In this document: piece after piece, positions 1 to 11,200 of the stretch
How positions within the stretch are numbered: the first letter of the stretch is position 1
Layout: every line of letters begins with the position of its first letter
Assembly: GCF_029227915.1 (NCBI RefSeq)
Contig: NC_079875.1
Span: 8,677,001-8,741,000 of the forward strand
Reading direction: 5' to 3'
Length of the DNA stretch: 64,000 nt
DNA from: Hydractinia symbiolongicarpus
Taxonomy: Eukaryota > Cnidaria > Hydrozoa > Anthoathecata > Hydractiniidae
Made by a program: the position numbers and the translations under genes
Notes under the pieces: model-generated
What the model saw: only the letters and a program-made list of their open reading frames with translations
Told to the model about the DNA's origin: nothing
Database searches by the model: none

Positions 1-639
1 TTCCTACTGATCTGTAACGCTCCAAGAGCTCATAACGGATTTTGTTATCCAGTTTCCCTCAAAAGGTTTAAAATATAAGGTTAATGGTTGGCATAAAGGT
101 AGAAAAAAATGCTCAGATAACTGGATAGTGATGAAATTAGTCCTAAAACTAGAAACTATTTTCCCAAAATTTACAAATTTAAATTTTTGACATTAAGTGC
201 GTTATTGTTACGGAAGTATTTTATCACAACAGCTTTTACCCGTATTTTCTAGACGTAGACCAAAGTAGACCAAGAAAGACCAAAGTAGACCAACGTAGAC
301 CACTATATATTTCGACAAAATGGCCGAACTTTCTTGATAATTTGCACATCGTCAACAGGGTGCTATGAAATATCAATGTAAAAATACTTGACCAAATTTG
401 CAAAAGCAAATCTAGGTCAGTCCATCATTTTTTATTTCCTAATAAAGCTACTTAAAGTGTTATTGAGTATACCCTATAATTTATATGGCTATTTTTTTGT
501 AAGTTTGTTATTAGGAAATTTTAAAAACACCAATGTGACAAACCGTCCAGGTAAAAGAGCCAGCCAGATAAGCAAATTTATTTTTTATAAATTTTGAAAA
601 AGTTCAAGAAACTTAGTTGCGTACTCACAGCTATATAAG
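1..639. other. AT-rich intergenic sequence
   Basis: No gene is recognised here. At about 255-303 a short direct repeat of the type GTAGACCAAA is present in about five imperfect copies. The only open frame, at 388-597, is lysine- and phenylalanine-rich, matches nothing I know and has no splice context, so it is not called. Confidence 0.5.
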
Positions 640-800
640 TTTCCTACGGCCTAAAAGCCACGTATTATTATTATTTAGGCAAATCGACGGTTTTTCTTTA
701 AAATTACACGCTATTTCGTGTGTCTGAAGCACAACGTTTTTTTTCTTTGGGACAAACAGACAGAATACGGCTATTATTAAGGATACTAATCGGTAGTACC
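640..800 (+). repeat. Dispersed repeat, 'TTTCGTGTGTCTG ... ACGGCTATTATTA' family
   Basis: This stretch has the landmarks of a dispersed family seen again near 1000-1290, 19985-20110 and 49940-50240. They are a segment resembling CGCATTTCGTGTGTCTG, a run of ACAGACAG, and an end resembling ACGGCTATTATTA. No coding sequence is recognised. The class is unknown. Confidence 0.55.
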
Positions 801-819
801 CATGCACCGGTTTAGTTTA

Positions 820-965
820 TCATGACTTGGTGGTTATGGAGTTTGCTTTGTCATCACGTGTTCCATGGTTCAATCCACAGCGCAGACATCTTTAGCAAGT
901 GCCTTAACACAGGACCTACATGTATAAAAGTGTTTGTAACACTAAAGTGGTTAAAAAAATAAGAC
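820..965 (+). repeat. tRNA-derived SINE, copy 1 (internally shortened)
   Basis: A block near 832-905 matches, in the same order, the minus strand of 42890-43115: GGTTATGGAGTT, GCTTTGT, a B-box-like GGTTCAATCCACAGC and TTTAGCAAGTGCCTT. After that both copies share CACAGGACC and AACACT. The order and the internal Pol III B box support a tRNA-derived SINE. Copy 1 lacks roughly 80 bp that copy 2 keeps between the tRNA-like head and the tail. Confidence 0.65.
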
Positions 966-999
966 GAATTTTCCCGCCCTTTATATATTGTAGCATAAT

Positions 1000-1290
1000 A
1001 TCATAACCGCACAGATACAGAAAATCGGTATTATTATAGAAACTAGTCGATAATCTGTGGAAAAACCTACCAGAGTTAGCCCTAGTACATATTTTGCGCA
1101 TCGATATTTCGTGCATCCTCATTCGCCTGTCAACATGAAGAAATGAATACTCTTACCGTAAGTAAGGCCTAGATAAAGATGCAGTCATGTTATCCACAGC
1201 CATTTTATATGTCGCATTTCGTGTTTTCGCAGCACGATTTTCTTCTTGTGCAGAGGCAGAACACGGCTATTATAAATATAGAGATGGATA
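1000..1290 (+). repeat. Dispersed repeat of the GTGGAAAAAYCYAC / ACGGCTATTATA family, two partial units
   Basis: One unit starts at about 1030 with AAACTAGTCGATAATCTGTG followed by a degraded inverted motif. A second unit ends at about 1275 with ACGGCTATTATAAATA. The same landmarks occur at 49940-50240 in better preserved form. An open frame on the minus strand at 916-1122 lies mostly in this repeat and is not a gene. Confidence 0.5.
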
Positions 1291-3727
1291 TATTTGCTAA
1301 ACTCGTGCTTTGGTATTAACAACCATTTACTCCGCAATGAAAGCAATCAAGTGGTAAATTTTAGAAAGGGGAAGGGCTTTATCGTGTAGGTTTTTACGCC
1401 CAAAGTATCATCACCAACAAACACGTACGGTTACAGCCTCTTTAAGTTGAGCGGCTTATTTAATTTGTACTAATAAAACGATACTAAAAGTCTTTTTGTA
1501 ATTTGAAAAAAAATATTAGAAACAATGCGGTGCTTTCTACGTCAAGTAAAATTTGGAAAATTTTAACTTAGTTCAAACTTAAGTGCGTCTTCTTCTATTC
1601 CCTTACTGTTAACTGTGGTTTAATACATTCCTTTTGAGGTAAAAGGTTCCAAATTACACTACATGTTTCATTGATAATGTTATTGACGGTTGCTGGGCTC
1701 ATTTTATGGCGCTAGTAGCTTGTAAAACATCAGTCACAAGACATCGCAACGTAATTCCCTACTTTCCTGTGGACAATAGGTTTCTTCATTTTTGTTTTTT
1801 AGTTATATGAGGACTTTATACACTAAAGCACTTTAGACGTGCGGATGAATACGGAAATAACGAAAGAAGTATTTGAAATCGTGAAACTGAATATGTCGTA
1901 GCAACATTATAAATTCACCGTTTTTTAATTGGTCTCCGTATATTTCCATACCCAAATTTTTCCTTTCATTTTCATTTTTAACTATAATGAAATGTTTTCT
2001 TAAGCAAATGTCTGTTTCGCTTTTTGATGCTGTTTTTTGATTTGACGCTTTTTTGTTGGTCATGTGGAGATTACCATTACCTGCTCCTTTTTTTGACCGT
2101 CACGACATATTCCGCACGGTCACAGGATAGTCCGCCTAGGCGATATGAACAAGAGAAAGCACACTTGAGCTTGTTGACCCATCTTGGTTTTAAAAAAGTT
2201 CCACTCCCGTTGCGCCAGATTGAGGCCATCTTCTAAAAACAACATTTAAAAAAGTGCTGATCGCCAGCATTTCTGCTTTAAAATCATAATGGCGCTAATA
2301 ATGGTGGAATGGGTGCATGGTGCATGGTGTAGTAATAGCTAGTTTTCAGAAAGTATTTTGAATGTGAATCATAATATGGTTGGTGAAGTTGAAAGTATTC
2401 TGACGTGGCCAGCTAGTTCATAGTCTAGCCTGAAATTTTTAGCTTCGCTGTCTAGTTTAGTGTATATTTGGGAAAACAAAATATTACTTTGACACTTGAA
2501 TTGTGTGTGTGTTTAAAAAAGCCACCAATTATTACAAAGAATTTAAACTTCAGGCTGAATGGCCAAGCAGTAAATATATCTGAAAGTGCATATATATCTG
2601 GTGTATATTTAGGTGCTTAGCTAACTAATGACCTTTTAAAAAATATAATTCCTAACATTTCATTTTACGCTGTTTTATTCAACAAAACATTACGCAAAAG
2701 AAATCGTGCATAAAGCTATTGTTGTTAAAAAAATTTCATGCACTTGTTTTTTTTGCTTATTAAAAGCTTGTAGCTATAAGCCCTATATGTTTACTCACAA
2801 AATTTGATTGCAAACCGACATACAGATCCCAAGTTAGTTATGAGTTCGTCAGCAAAAAATTAAGAGGCATGGGACGAGCAAGCGAATGTCATTTTGGCAA
2901 GAAAATTATGTTAATCAATTATCCTTTATAATATCTATGCATTGATAAAGTTTGAATGCACACCCCTTACCGGTCTAAATTTACCGATGAAAGGAAATGT
3001 CCAAATTTGCTATTACTGAAATATGACATCATAATTCATCCAGCATAATTAAATCTGAAATTCTTTAAATGTGAATATCTTAGAACAAAAAGAGCTTTTT
3101 AAAAAATTTAAAAAGACTTGTTAGCTAACTTTTTAAGCTCTATAATATAAGTCCAACATCATTTTATACCTCGGGTTCCCTTTAATGTTTTTTGCGCAGT
3201 CTTATAAGAAAATTAAAATTTAAGTGTAAAAACGTTTCACGGAAATAGTTTACTTGACAATATTTAAAGTTGTTTCGTAACATTAAAATTATTTTTATTC
3301 ATACCGGAGGAGGGTGTTACGACATGCGTATTTTACATTGTTTTAATTATTTTTCTAATATCATTGAAAAAGATTTAATGATATTAACTATTTTTCCTAA
3401 TGGATATCAAGAAATTTAGGATTTTAGCAAGCAGCGTAATTTTAAAACATATATTAATTATAACGAAGAAGGGTGTTACGACATACATAATCTTTTTTTT
3501 ACGAGATGGGATAGGAAAATGATTGTTTGTTGATATTTTTATTACCTTTTTTATTGTGAAAGTTAGGGTCGGGTGGGCCCAAAGAACACCTAAATAAATT
3601 AGAGTCTAAACAAGAAAAAATTTTATGACAACGAAAATATTTTTGATCTAAAAACAAACAAAGAACAATTATTCATATTTAATTGCGTTATTCTCTCATG
3701 ACATTAATTAGGTGATTTTTATATTGT
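1291..3727. other. Intergenic AT-rich sequence, no gene seen
   Basis: I find no splice-consistent coding sequence on either strand. A phrase resembling GGGTGTTACGACAT occurs twice, near 3314 and 3470, in similar AT-rich surroundings, which suggests a local duplication. Open frames near 1833-2236 lack similarity and splice context. Confidence 0.5.
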
Positions 3728-3816
3728 TTAACCCTTTTTGGTCCGGGGGGAGCGGGGCGGATTCCGCTCCCCCGGTCATAGTATGTTTGAAAAACCCCTG
3801 GAAGGAATAAGGTTAA
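3728..3816 (+). mobile_element. 89-bp deletion derivative of the TTAA-flanked MITE
   Basis: TTAA is followed by CCCTTTTTGGTCCGGGG, a GC-rich inverted segment ending near CCGGTCATAGTATG, then TTTGAAAAACCCC and an imperfect copy of the right terminus before TTAA. These are the two ends of the roughly 750-bp element seen at 10594 and 44824 with the whole interior missing. Confidence 0.7.
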
Positions 3817-4189
3817 AGATGTATCATGACGATCACGATATGGATCGCGAAAGTCATGATGCATCGTGAAAGTCGACCCAATGATGGAACGCGACTTTCA
3901 CAATGCTAAAAAAATTTTACTATAGCGACAACATTATGAATTGTACGTGACGCGCTTGATATGCGATCCACAATGTTAGCTGTCCTGATTCCAGTACTTC
4001 CAGTACAAATATATGGGATATTACTGTCAATTTCAATTATTTAAGTTGTAATTATTTAAGTTGATTTTCTTTTAAGACAAAATTTCAAACATAGTCAAAA
4101 TTAAAACTAACTTGATATTAACGTCAAACCCTTACCAAAACAATCATTATCTTGCTACATCATATGATTATTATTATTATTGAATTTTT
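3817..4189. other. Intergenic sequence with a small hairpin
   Basis: Between about 3865 and 3902 the arms GTGAAAGTCG and CGACTTTCAC form a 10-bp stem with a loop of about 16 bases. The surrounding bases repeat CATGAT and CGATCA-like words. Nothing else is seen. Confidence 0.5.
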
Positions 4190-4385
4190 TTACCCAGGAT
4201 AGCCTCTTCAGTTCCTATTGTTATCAACTAGGGTCCTGCAGAGGTCCTAGCATATTTAAAGCTCCCATTTAGGCTACGAAAGTCGTGCAAGCACAGTAAT
4301 AGCTCAACTAGACAACCGCCTAAGATATAAATCCTATTCTTAGGCTGAGTGCTAAGCAGAAAAAGTAGATTCACACTTATAATCT
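4190..4385 (+). repeat. Dispersed repeat shared with 22610-22790, copy 1
   Basis: The phrase TATTTAAAGCTCCCATTTA, then GCTACGAAAGTCGTGC, then a CTCACTAGA-like stretch and TCCACACTT occur in the same order at 22610-22790 on the same strand. The two copies differ at many positions, so they are old. No coding potential and no clear terminal repeats are seen. Confidence 0.65.
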
Positions 4386-4572
4386 CTAGCTCGGCCTGGG
4401 TTTTTAACCCAAGACTCTACAACAAAGCTGCCAGTCTGTATTTATATGAAGTTTATTGGGTCTTGTTGTTTCTCTGTAATTGATAGGTGTTTTGAGGGAA
4501 ATTTACTTGTAAATTACAGGCTATTAGTTATGAAGCATTTTTTATTCTAATGTCGGTTTGATTTCAGTGAAA

Positions 4573-7471
4573 ATGAATAGGTTTGTAACTGAAGCTGAGG
4601 TAGAGGAGACAAAAAAGAAAAGAGCAGAAGAATGGGAAAAAGCACGAGCTGCTGGTCGTGAACTACGTAAGTTTCTACATAGAAAGTTGTTAATTCTGTA
4701 TGTATGAACACAACATTTCTCACACCTACACATATGTCATACTATTTTTAATAACAAATATATAATGTTTTTTACAATAAAAGAATTAAAATATATAATT
4801 GAAGAAACTTTGTAAATTGTTTTTAGTAGATAATTTCTAGTTCACAACAATAAAATAATTCCTGTAACAATCAAATTAAGACATTGCCAAGCAGATCAAC
4901 TGATTCCCATAATGGTGAGGGCGTATATCAACATTGGAAATCCCACTTTAGTAGGACCACAAGCATTTAAAGTTGCTTGTAAAAAATTAAATATCATGTT
5001 TTGATATCTACACAAACATTTGTGTTGAAACTTTGATTAATTTGATTTCTTGTGCTTTAAAATAACCCTTGCATCATTAATGATGCCATTTATTGGTGTC
5101 ACTTATTTGTTTGTGCATATTAAACTTTTAATTTCACACTTTGTTGTTTCTACTAATCAAGTCAATTTTAGGCTTCTTCCATATTCATTTTCTTTTGTAG
5201 AATTTGTTTTGTGATCCCACTGTTCAAGCAAACAAATTTTAAAATTGTTATTTGTATGAACACCAGATTTTTTTTGTAGCAAATGAAGAACCTCAAGATT
5301 TTCGTCCTTTGTATGAGCGGTTAAAGGAACAAAAGGATAAAAAACAAGAGGAATTTGAAGACCAACTCAAATTTAGTATGTGCTTAGTTCAGTAATGTAT
5401 AAAAGCCGTTTTCTGAGGGAAAATAATTGTTTGTTATTTTCTTTGTTACCCTCTTTGTTGTACCACAACTTTTTTCAGACCAGTTTGAAATTTTATTCTT
5501 TTGTCAATGGTTTGGAAGTAAAACTTTCTTTGCTGTGACAAAGAAAGTGGAAAATAAAGTGTCCTAAATTGTAGCTCATGTGGTACTCCAACAAGGTTTA
5601 AGACTTATGTTCTTGTCTCACAACTATATGTTTAGTGTGTGTATATCTGTGGATATTTTTTAGAAAATATGATTTACAAAGGTCTAAATGAAGAAGATGC
5701 ATCATTCTTAAGTACAGTTGCCAAAAAACAAGCCGAACTTGACGCAAAACGATTCGATAACGAATCTGAAGAATTACAGGAATTCAGAGTATCTTTTTAA
5801 TTCTTAGAGTGTAATTTATTGATCAGGAATACTGTTTGCTCTATTTTTACTTCTTAATTTCAAAAAAAAAACTTAAGGTAAAATATTTATTTGGTTCAAA
5901 CTGGATTTCATCTGCATAACGTTTGAAATATAAATTTACAAAACCAAAAAGAGCTATAGTTTTTTAAATTCATTCAGAGGACTTTTAATCTCCACTTTAT
6001 AATGCCTCTTTCCTCCAATAAGTATTAACTAAATGCATTGTTTGTGATATACAATAGTAAAAAAAGGTTAAATTGTTTGCTATTGCACAGCATCCTTAGT
6101 ACAAGATAAAACAGTTATAATTTTATAGTCGTAAAATTAAGATGCTTCACATGTAGTTCTCAGTAGAAGTCATGTAATCATGTAGGCTTGTCAATTATGA
6201 CCTGTGTTGCAAAAAAAATTAGCATACCGTTCGCCTGAGAACTATTTTATGATATGCATTTTTCACGAAATCTTATCCCTGATTTTTGAACCCTAAACAC
6301 TGAGAACTTTTTTAAAAATTTATATCTTTAACTGTTTTTGTTGTTATACTGCACGTGAAAGTGTTGCAAATGAAGGAAAGAACCTGTCAACAAATACAAA
6401 GAAACAAAAAATTTCGGCAGATTTTGTTGCTAAAGGGAAAAGTCAAGCTTCACTTCTTTCTTCATTGGTTGTCAGGAAAAGGTGATATATGTTTTATTAC
6501 CACAGTTGAAGGGGTCTCTAATATCTGTTTCATGAACTGTACGATATAGCTTTCTATTTCAGTGTAAAAAAAATTTGCTTTGTTTTTTAATTAAAATAAA
6601 ATTTTAGTTAACAATTACTTTGCAATGTTGTTAGCTGCTATTTTGCTACCACGTGTTATTTTTTATCTTTTGCTAAGTGGAGTGAATTTTCTCTTTGGAA
6701 ATTATCAAATACGGGAATGAATTACAGCGAGTCTATATATAAAATTATTGGCTCTAATAGGCGCTTAAAGTGTGCTGACTATGTCTTAAGATTAGTCTTG
6801 AAACCGAAGAAATTAATTATTATGAATATTAACTGTAATATTATTTATGGTACAGGAAGATTTCAAAGGACAATGAACCAACTGATCCAAATAAATTGAA
6901 ACAACAACCTGATGATCAAGGTGATAATAAAAAGAAAAAGGATGAAAAGGCTTTTAGTATGTGGAGTACCTGTCTTTACTGTCTTTACACAAATACTTGT
7001 GAATCTATTAACCTTTTTAATTTTTTAAAAATAAGCCTTTACGAAAAAATGACAAATTGCACCATTCACACAAAAAAATCTCTAAAATAAAAAGTATAAT
7101 TAACTTTTCACCTGGTGACATTTTTAAGATATCCTACTAATTTCCTTTCTGTAATTTTCTTAAACATCGATTTTACTGTTAAGAATCAGGAAAATTAATC
7201 TGGCCAAAAAAAAATAAAAATTCCTTTATGAATCTTCATGAACTTAGGTACCTAAAAGTAAAGTTAAAAGTAAACCTTTGTTCTTTTTCAAGTCCTGCAA
7301 AAATTTTAAATTTTTTTTTTTAAAAAAATCTTTATAACGAGCATGTGAGCTTATTTTTATTGTTTCTCAGGTGATGTAAAGGAAAGAGAAGGCAATGCTG
7401 AGATAAAGAATAAAAAGCCTGTTCTTTGTTTAGCAGATTATCCTTCCAGCTCTGATGACGAAGGAGATTGA
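4573..7471 (+). CDS. PSME3IP1: PSME3-interacting protein (FAM192A/NIP30 family)
   Basis: Coding exons are 4573-4666, 5280-5375, 5664-5788, a fourth ending at 6481 (its start near 6352 is unresolved), 6856-6956 and 7371-7471. The product starts MNRFVTEAEVEE, continues EEWEKARA, then RPLYERLKEQKDKK and LKFKNMIYKGLNEEDASFL. These match the NIP30 N-terminal domain of FAM192A in order and spacing. The C-terminus is short and acidic, ending PSSSDDEGD, which corresponds to the CK2-type serine-acidic motif through which the vertebrate protein binds the proteasome activator PSME3 (PA28-gamma) in the nucleus. Total length is about 210 residues, close to vertebrate homologues. An acceptor (TTGATTTCAG) lies 5 bases before the ATG, so a 5' UTR exon or a spliced leader precedes it. 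Exon 3 ends with an unusual donor, GTATCTTTTT, and its phase does not match the next exon. Confidence 0.9.
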
Positions 7472-8225
7472 CAATTCAGCATTCCTCTCATTTTTCAAGA
7501 CAAACCTTCTATTGAAACTGTTTGAAGCGTTTGTGGAAAGTAATCCTGATTGATCTCACCAATGAATTAAGTGCCATTAGTTTTGTGAATTTGTACAGGT
7601 GATGTACAAAGAAACATACTAAAGCAATGAAAAACATGGTGCTGGTTTATTATCCATTATGGAATAATGACTTGTTCATACTTGTTCTCACAGCTTGCTG
7701 TTTGTAGCATGTATACTCTGCATTAGACTGAATTGAAAATACTGCTCAGTTTAACATCCACATGTAAAAGACTTTAAACGATTTATGTTTATTGCAACAA
7801 AAGAAATTTTAGTTCGGTTTCCTTTGACTCATTTGTTTGTGTTTATTCTGTCACATGTATTTTTGTAATGGTACCTTGAAAACTGTTACACACAGGTTGT
7901 CCAGAAACATGGAAATTTCTGTAATTGCTTGTTGTGAGATTAGTTTGTTTCCAGGGAAAATCTTATGAAAACTCAGTTATTATTTTGCTTGTCGGTTGTG
8001 TTCCATTTAAGTTTCTCTTTGGATTTTTAAGGAAGCCCTGGCTTTTTGTAGGACTACTGTTATCTCTCTCCTTTAACTTTCATAGGACACTTTGAAGGTT
8101 ATAGGAAGTATTTAAATTAGCTGCAGAATTGTTTACATACTTTGATATAGTTTTCATTGTATACCATTGTATAGCAAACTATATGTTTAGTTCATTTTAT
8201 TTTTTAGCTGTATTATAGTATCAAA
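7472..8225. other. Spacer between PSME3IP1 and PDCD7
   Basis: This 754-bp spacer holds the 3' UTR of PSME3IP1 and the upstream region of PDCD7, which are head to tail. I see no additional coding sequence and no clear TATA box close to the PDCD7 ATG. Confidence 0.6.
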
Positions 8226-11200
8226 ATGAGTAGAAGGTTTTCGCAGCCGCCATATTATCCTACTGAAGGAAATAATCCTAATCAGCCACAATATCAGCCT
8301 CGACAGAATGTTCCACAGTTTGGTGAGCATCAACAAAATACACATCAAAACTTTCAACAAGCTTCCCCAAGACTTGAATTTAATCTTCTACCAGGAAAAC
8401 CAAACTTTCCACAATCACCCAATATCGCACCTTCGAGATTCTCACCAATCCAGCAGGGTGCTTTCCCAAATTCACCCATGTTCCTGCCTAATTTGAATTT
8501 CCCGCCAGGAATGAATTTTCAACCGAATATCTCACCTAATATGTTGCCACCCAGTAATATACCAGTACCAGATTTCACACGCCCTCCACCGAATTTCTTT
8601 CCACGGTTTCCCCCAGTCCCAAACAATATCAGTCCACCTGTTTTTCTAAATAACCCAGGATTTCCACAGCAACCATTTAATATGAAGCCTGTTACTCAAA
8701 ACATTGTTGCACCCGTAGAAAGGGATGAAAGGGAAGAACATAGAGAGTTAATGAAAGGCCTTGTAAGCAAGTGGATTCAAGACAAACGTATTTTGTTTAA
8801 ACCGAAGGATAAGTCGTCTTCGCTGTTGAAGGTAATTTTTAGTTTGTGGAAAGTGTAATAATAAAGTGATTGATAAAGATGTTTTTTTATAAGCACAACG
8901 TTTATTAGCATACCCAGCCTCTGTTTTCTCAAAAAGACATTCACGAGCCTGTGGAGTTTCTCTTAAGCATATCTAGCTAATGTAACTACTTTTCATCAAA
9001 AATTTCATGTTTTACCTATATGTCATATTTTTTTTTATTACACTAAAGTGAGTTAAGCAATCTGTGATTTGCGTACTTACTCTCCTTTCATGAGTTGAAA
9101 TTGAGGCTTTAAAGGAGGCCATGCTATTAATAACAGGTTTATGATATACTTTTTCACATTTTTACGTTTTCATATTTACTATTATACACAAGCTGTTTAC
9201 ACCATTTCGGAAATTCTGTGCATATTATGATTGAAACATAAAACATTTAATAATGGTATCATATGCCAGATTTTTTAGTTTTTATAATCTTTTAGTCTTA
9301 TTTGCGTTCATTAGTCAAAAGCAATTTGCAGAAAATTAAGTTATTTTTCTTTAAAATGTAATTTATTTATAAAGGCAGAAAAATCTCAAGGGTTAATTGT
9401 CTCACTGCTTGTATTCGAATGTAATTGGACTCACTAACGTTAATGTTGAAAATATTTAAAACATTTGTTTTAAAATTTGGCAAAAAGTCCAACAAAGTTA
9501 ATAAAAAATTCAGGACTGTTAACATGCAATTTAAAATATACCATAAAAAGTACTTTAAGTTGATTAACTTTGCAAAGATTAGTTTTTGCGGATTTCGCAA
9601 ATTTATATGCAAATTTGCAAAAATTCGCAGAAAGGTTATTTTGCGAAATTACGGAAAATGACTTACACGCCAAAATATTTCTTCGCGAAATTTTTGGGCG
9701 TTTTCCTTTTTTTATCTAATGCTTTTCTCATAATATTCCGACTGATTCGCGAAAATTAAATCTGTAATTAACTTTAGGGACCTTGCTAAAAATTTATGCT
9801 TTTTTTATAGATCGGTGAATATCAAAAAACAATGCGAAGATACGTGCAAACTATTGAAAAATTACGAGGTTTAAACGATCAACTTGCTGAACATATGAAA
9901 GCAGATGATCAAAGATGGAAATCACTGATGGAGAATGTTGCTACGACCAGGGTACGTGAATTTTTAATTCAAAACAATGTCTGTAATGGTATGTGTTTGC
10001 CAAATGGTGTGTCAAAACTGATGGAATAACAATTCTAATATCTAGCGCTTTTACTGTCAAATAATTTGCTCATTTACAAGTCACTTTTTGTCAAATTCAG
10101 GCAGGATCTTGACCATATATAATTAATTGTGAAATTAATTTCTGCGAATGTTAATATGGATTCAATTAAGTTATGGAAACTCGAATTTTACACAACGGAA
10201 TAAATAATTTCTGCAATTTTCACTTTGCTTTGTCAAACTCTTTTTTTGAATTTAGTTTTTTTGAATCGCAAGGCTTTTTTCCCTCAGACTTCTGACTAGG
10301 AAAAAACAGGACATTTATTGCTCTCTTTGAGTCCTGCCATGGCAATTTTACACACAAGATATTGTAACCAACAGGTATCAAATAAAAATGGTTAAAGAAT
10401 TTATTATTAATGATAAAGTTTTCAGGTGCACACTATGTTGTTACTCTTGCTAGTGAGAAATGATGAGATAAACTGTCATTAGCGTGTCGGGAAAGTTAGG
10501 AGTTGTGTATCTGGTGAAAAATATCACCATTATTACATAAACAGACCTTTAGATTTTAATGAGACTAATTTATTTATTTTAGTTAGTTGTGCTTTAACCC
10601 TATTCGGTCCGGGGGGGGCGGATTCCGCCCCCCCTGACGGTTTTTTTTTAATAACTCCTGATTGCTTTGTTATATGGCTATGACACTTACTGAGTTTTAA
10701 CATTTATCTATTAGACACCTGCATGCTAATTTTTTAGGTCCCATACCTTTCAGAGGCTTTGATATTGGCCATTACTCGAAACTACCCCTAAAAATCTCTA
10801 TGAAATCCTTATAATGGGGAAAATATAATAACTCCTGTTAGGATTATCCTTAGAACTTGAAACTTGCAACACAGCTTTATTTCATCAAGAAGAATCATTT
10901 TGAATAATTTGAACACGTGACTAATCCGATTTCCCGATTTTGTCGGATTTCACCCGAAAATCGGAAAAAAATGGATTTTTGGGCAATTTTTGGCAAATTT
11001 TTATCCGATCCATGTAAAAACCGGAAGATATGTTAAATAACTTTTATTTAGCTTTCAGAAACTTCAAACAGAATGTAAAAATTCGTTCTAGAACGAAAGT
11101 AATTATATTTTAAGCAGATAGTGGCATTTTTGACAATTTTCAAGCTTCTGATGACGTCACAGAAAATGTGCTGACGCAAGCAAAAGTTTTTTGGCGCCAT

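Noticed and set aside
9367-9673. Overlapping frames on both strands in PDCD7 intron 1
   Set aside because: Low-complexity AT-rich sequence plus the CGCGAAA repeat, with no domain and no phase-matching splice sites.
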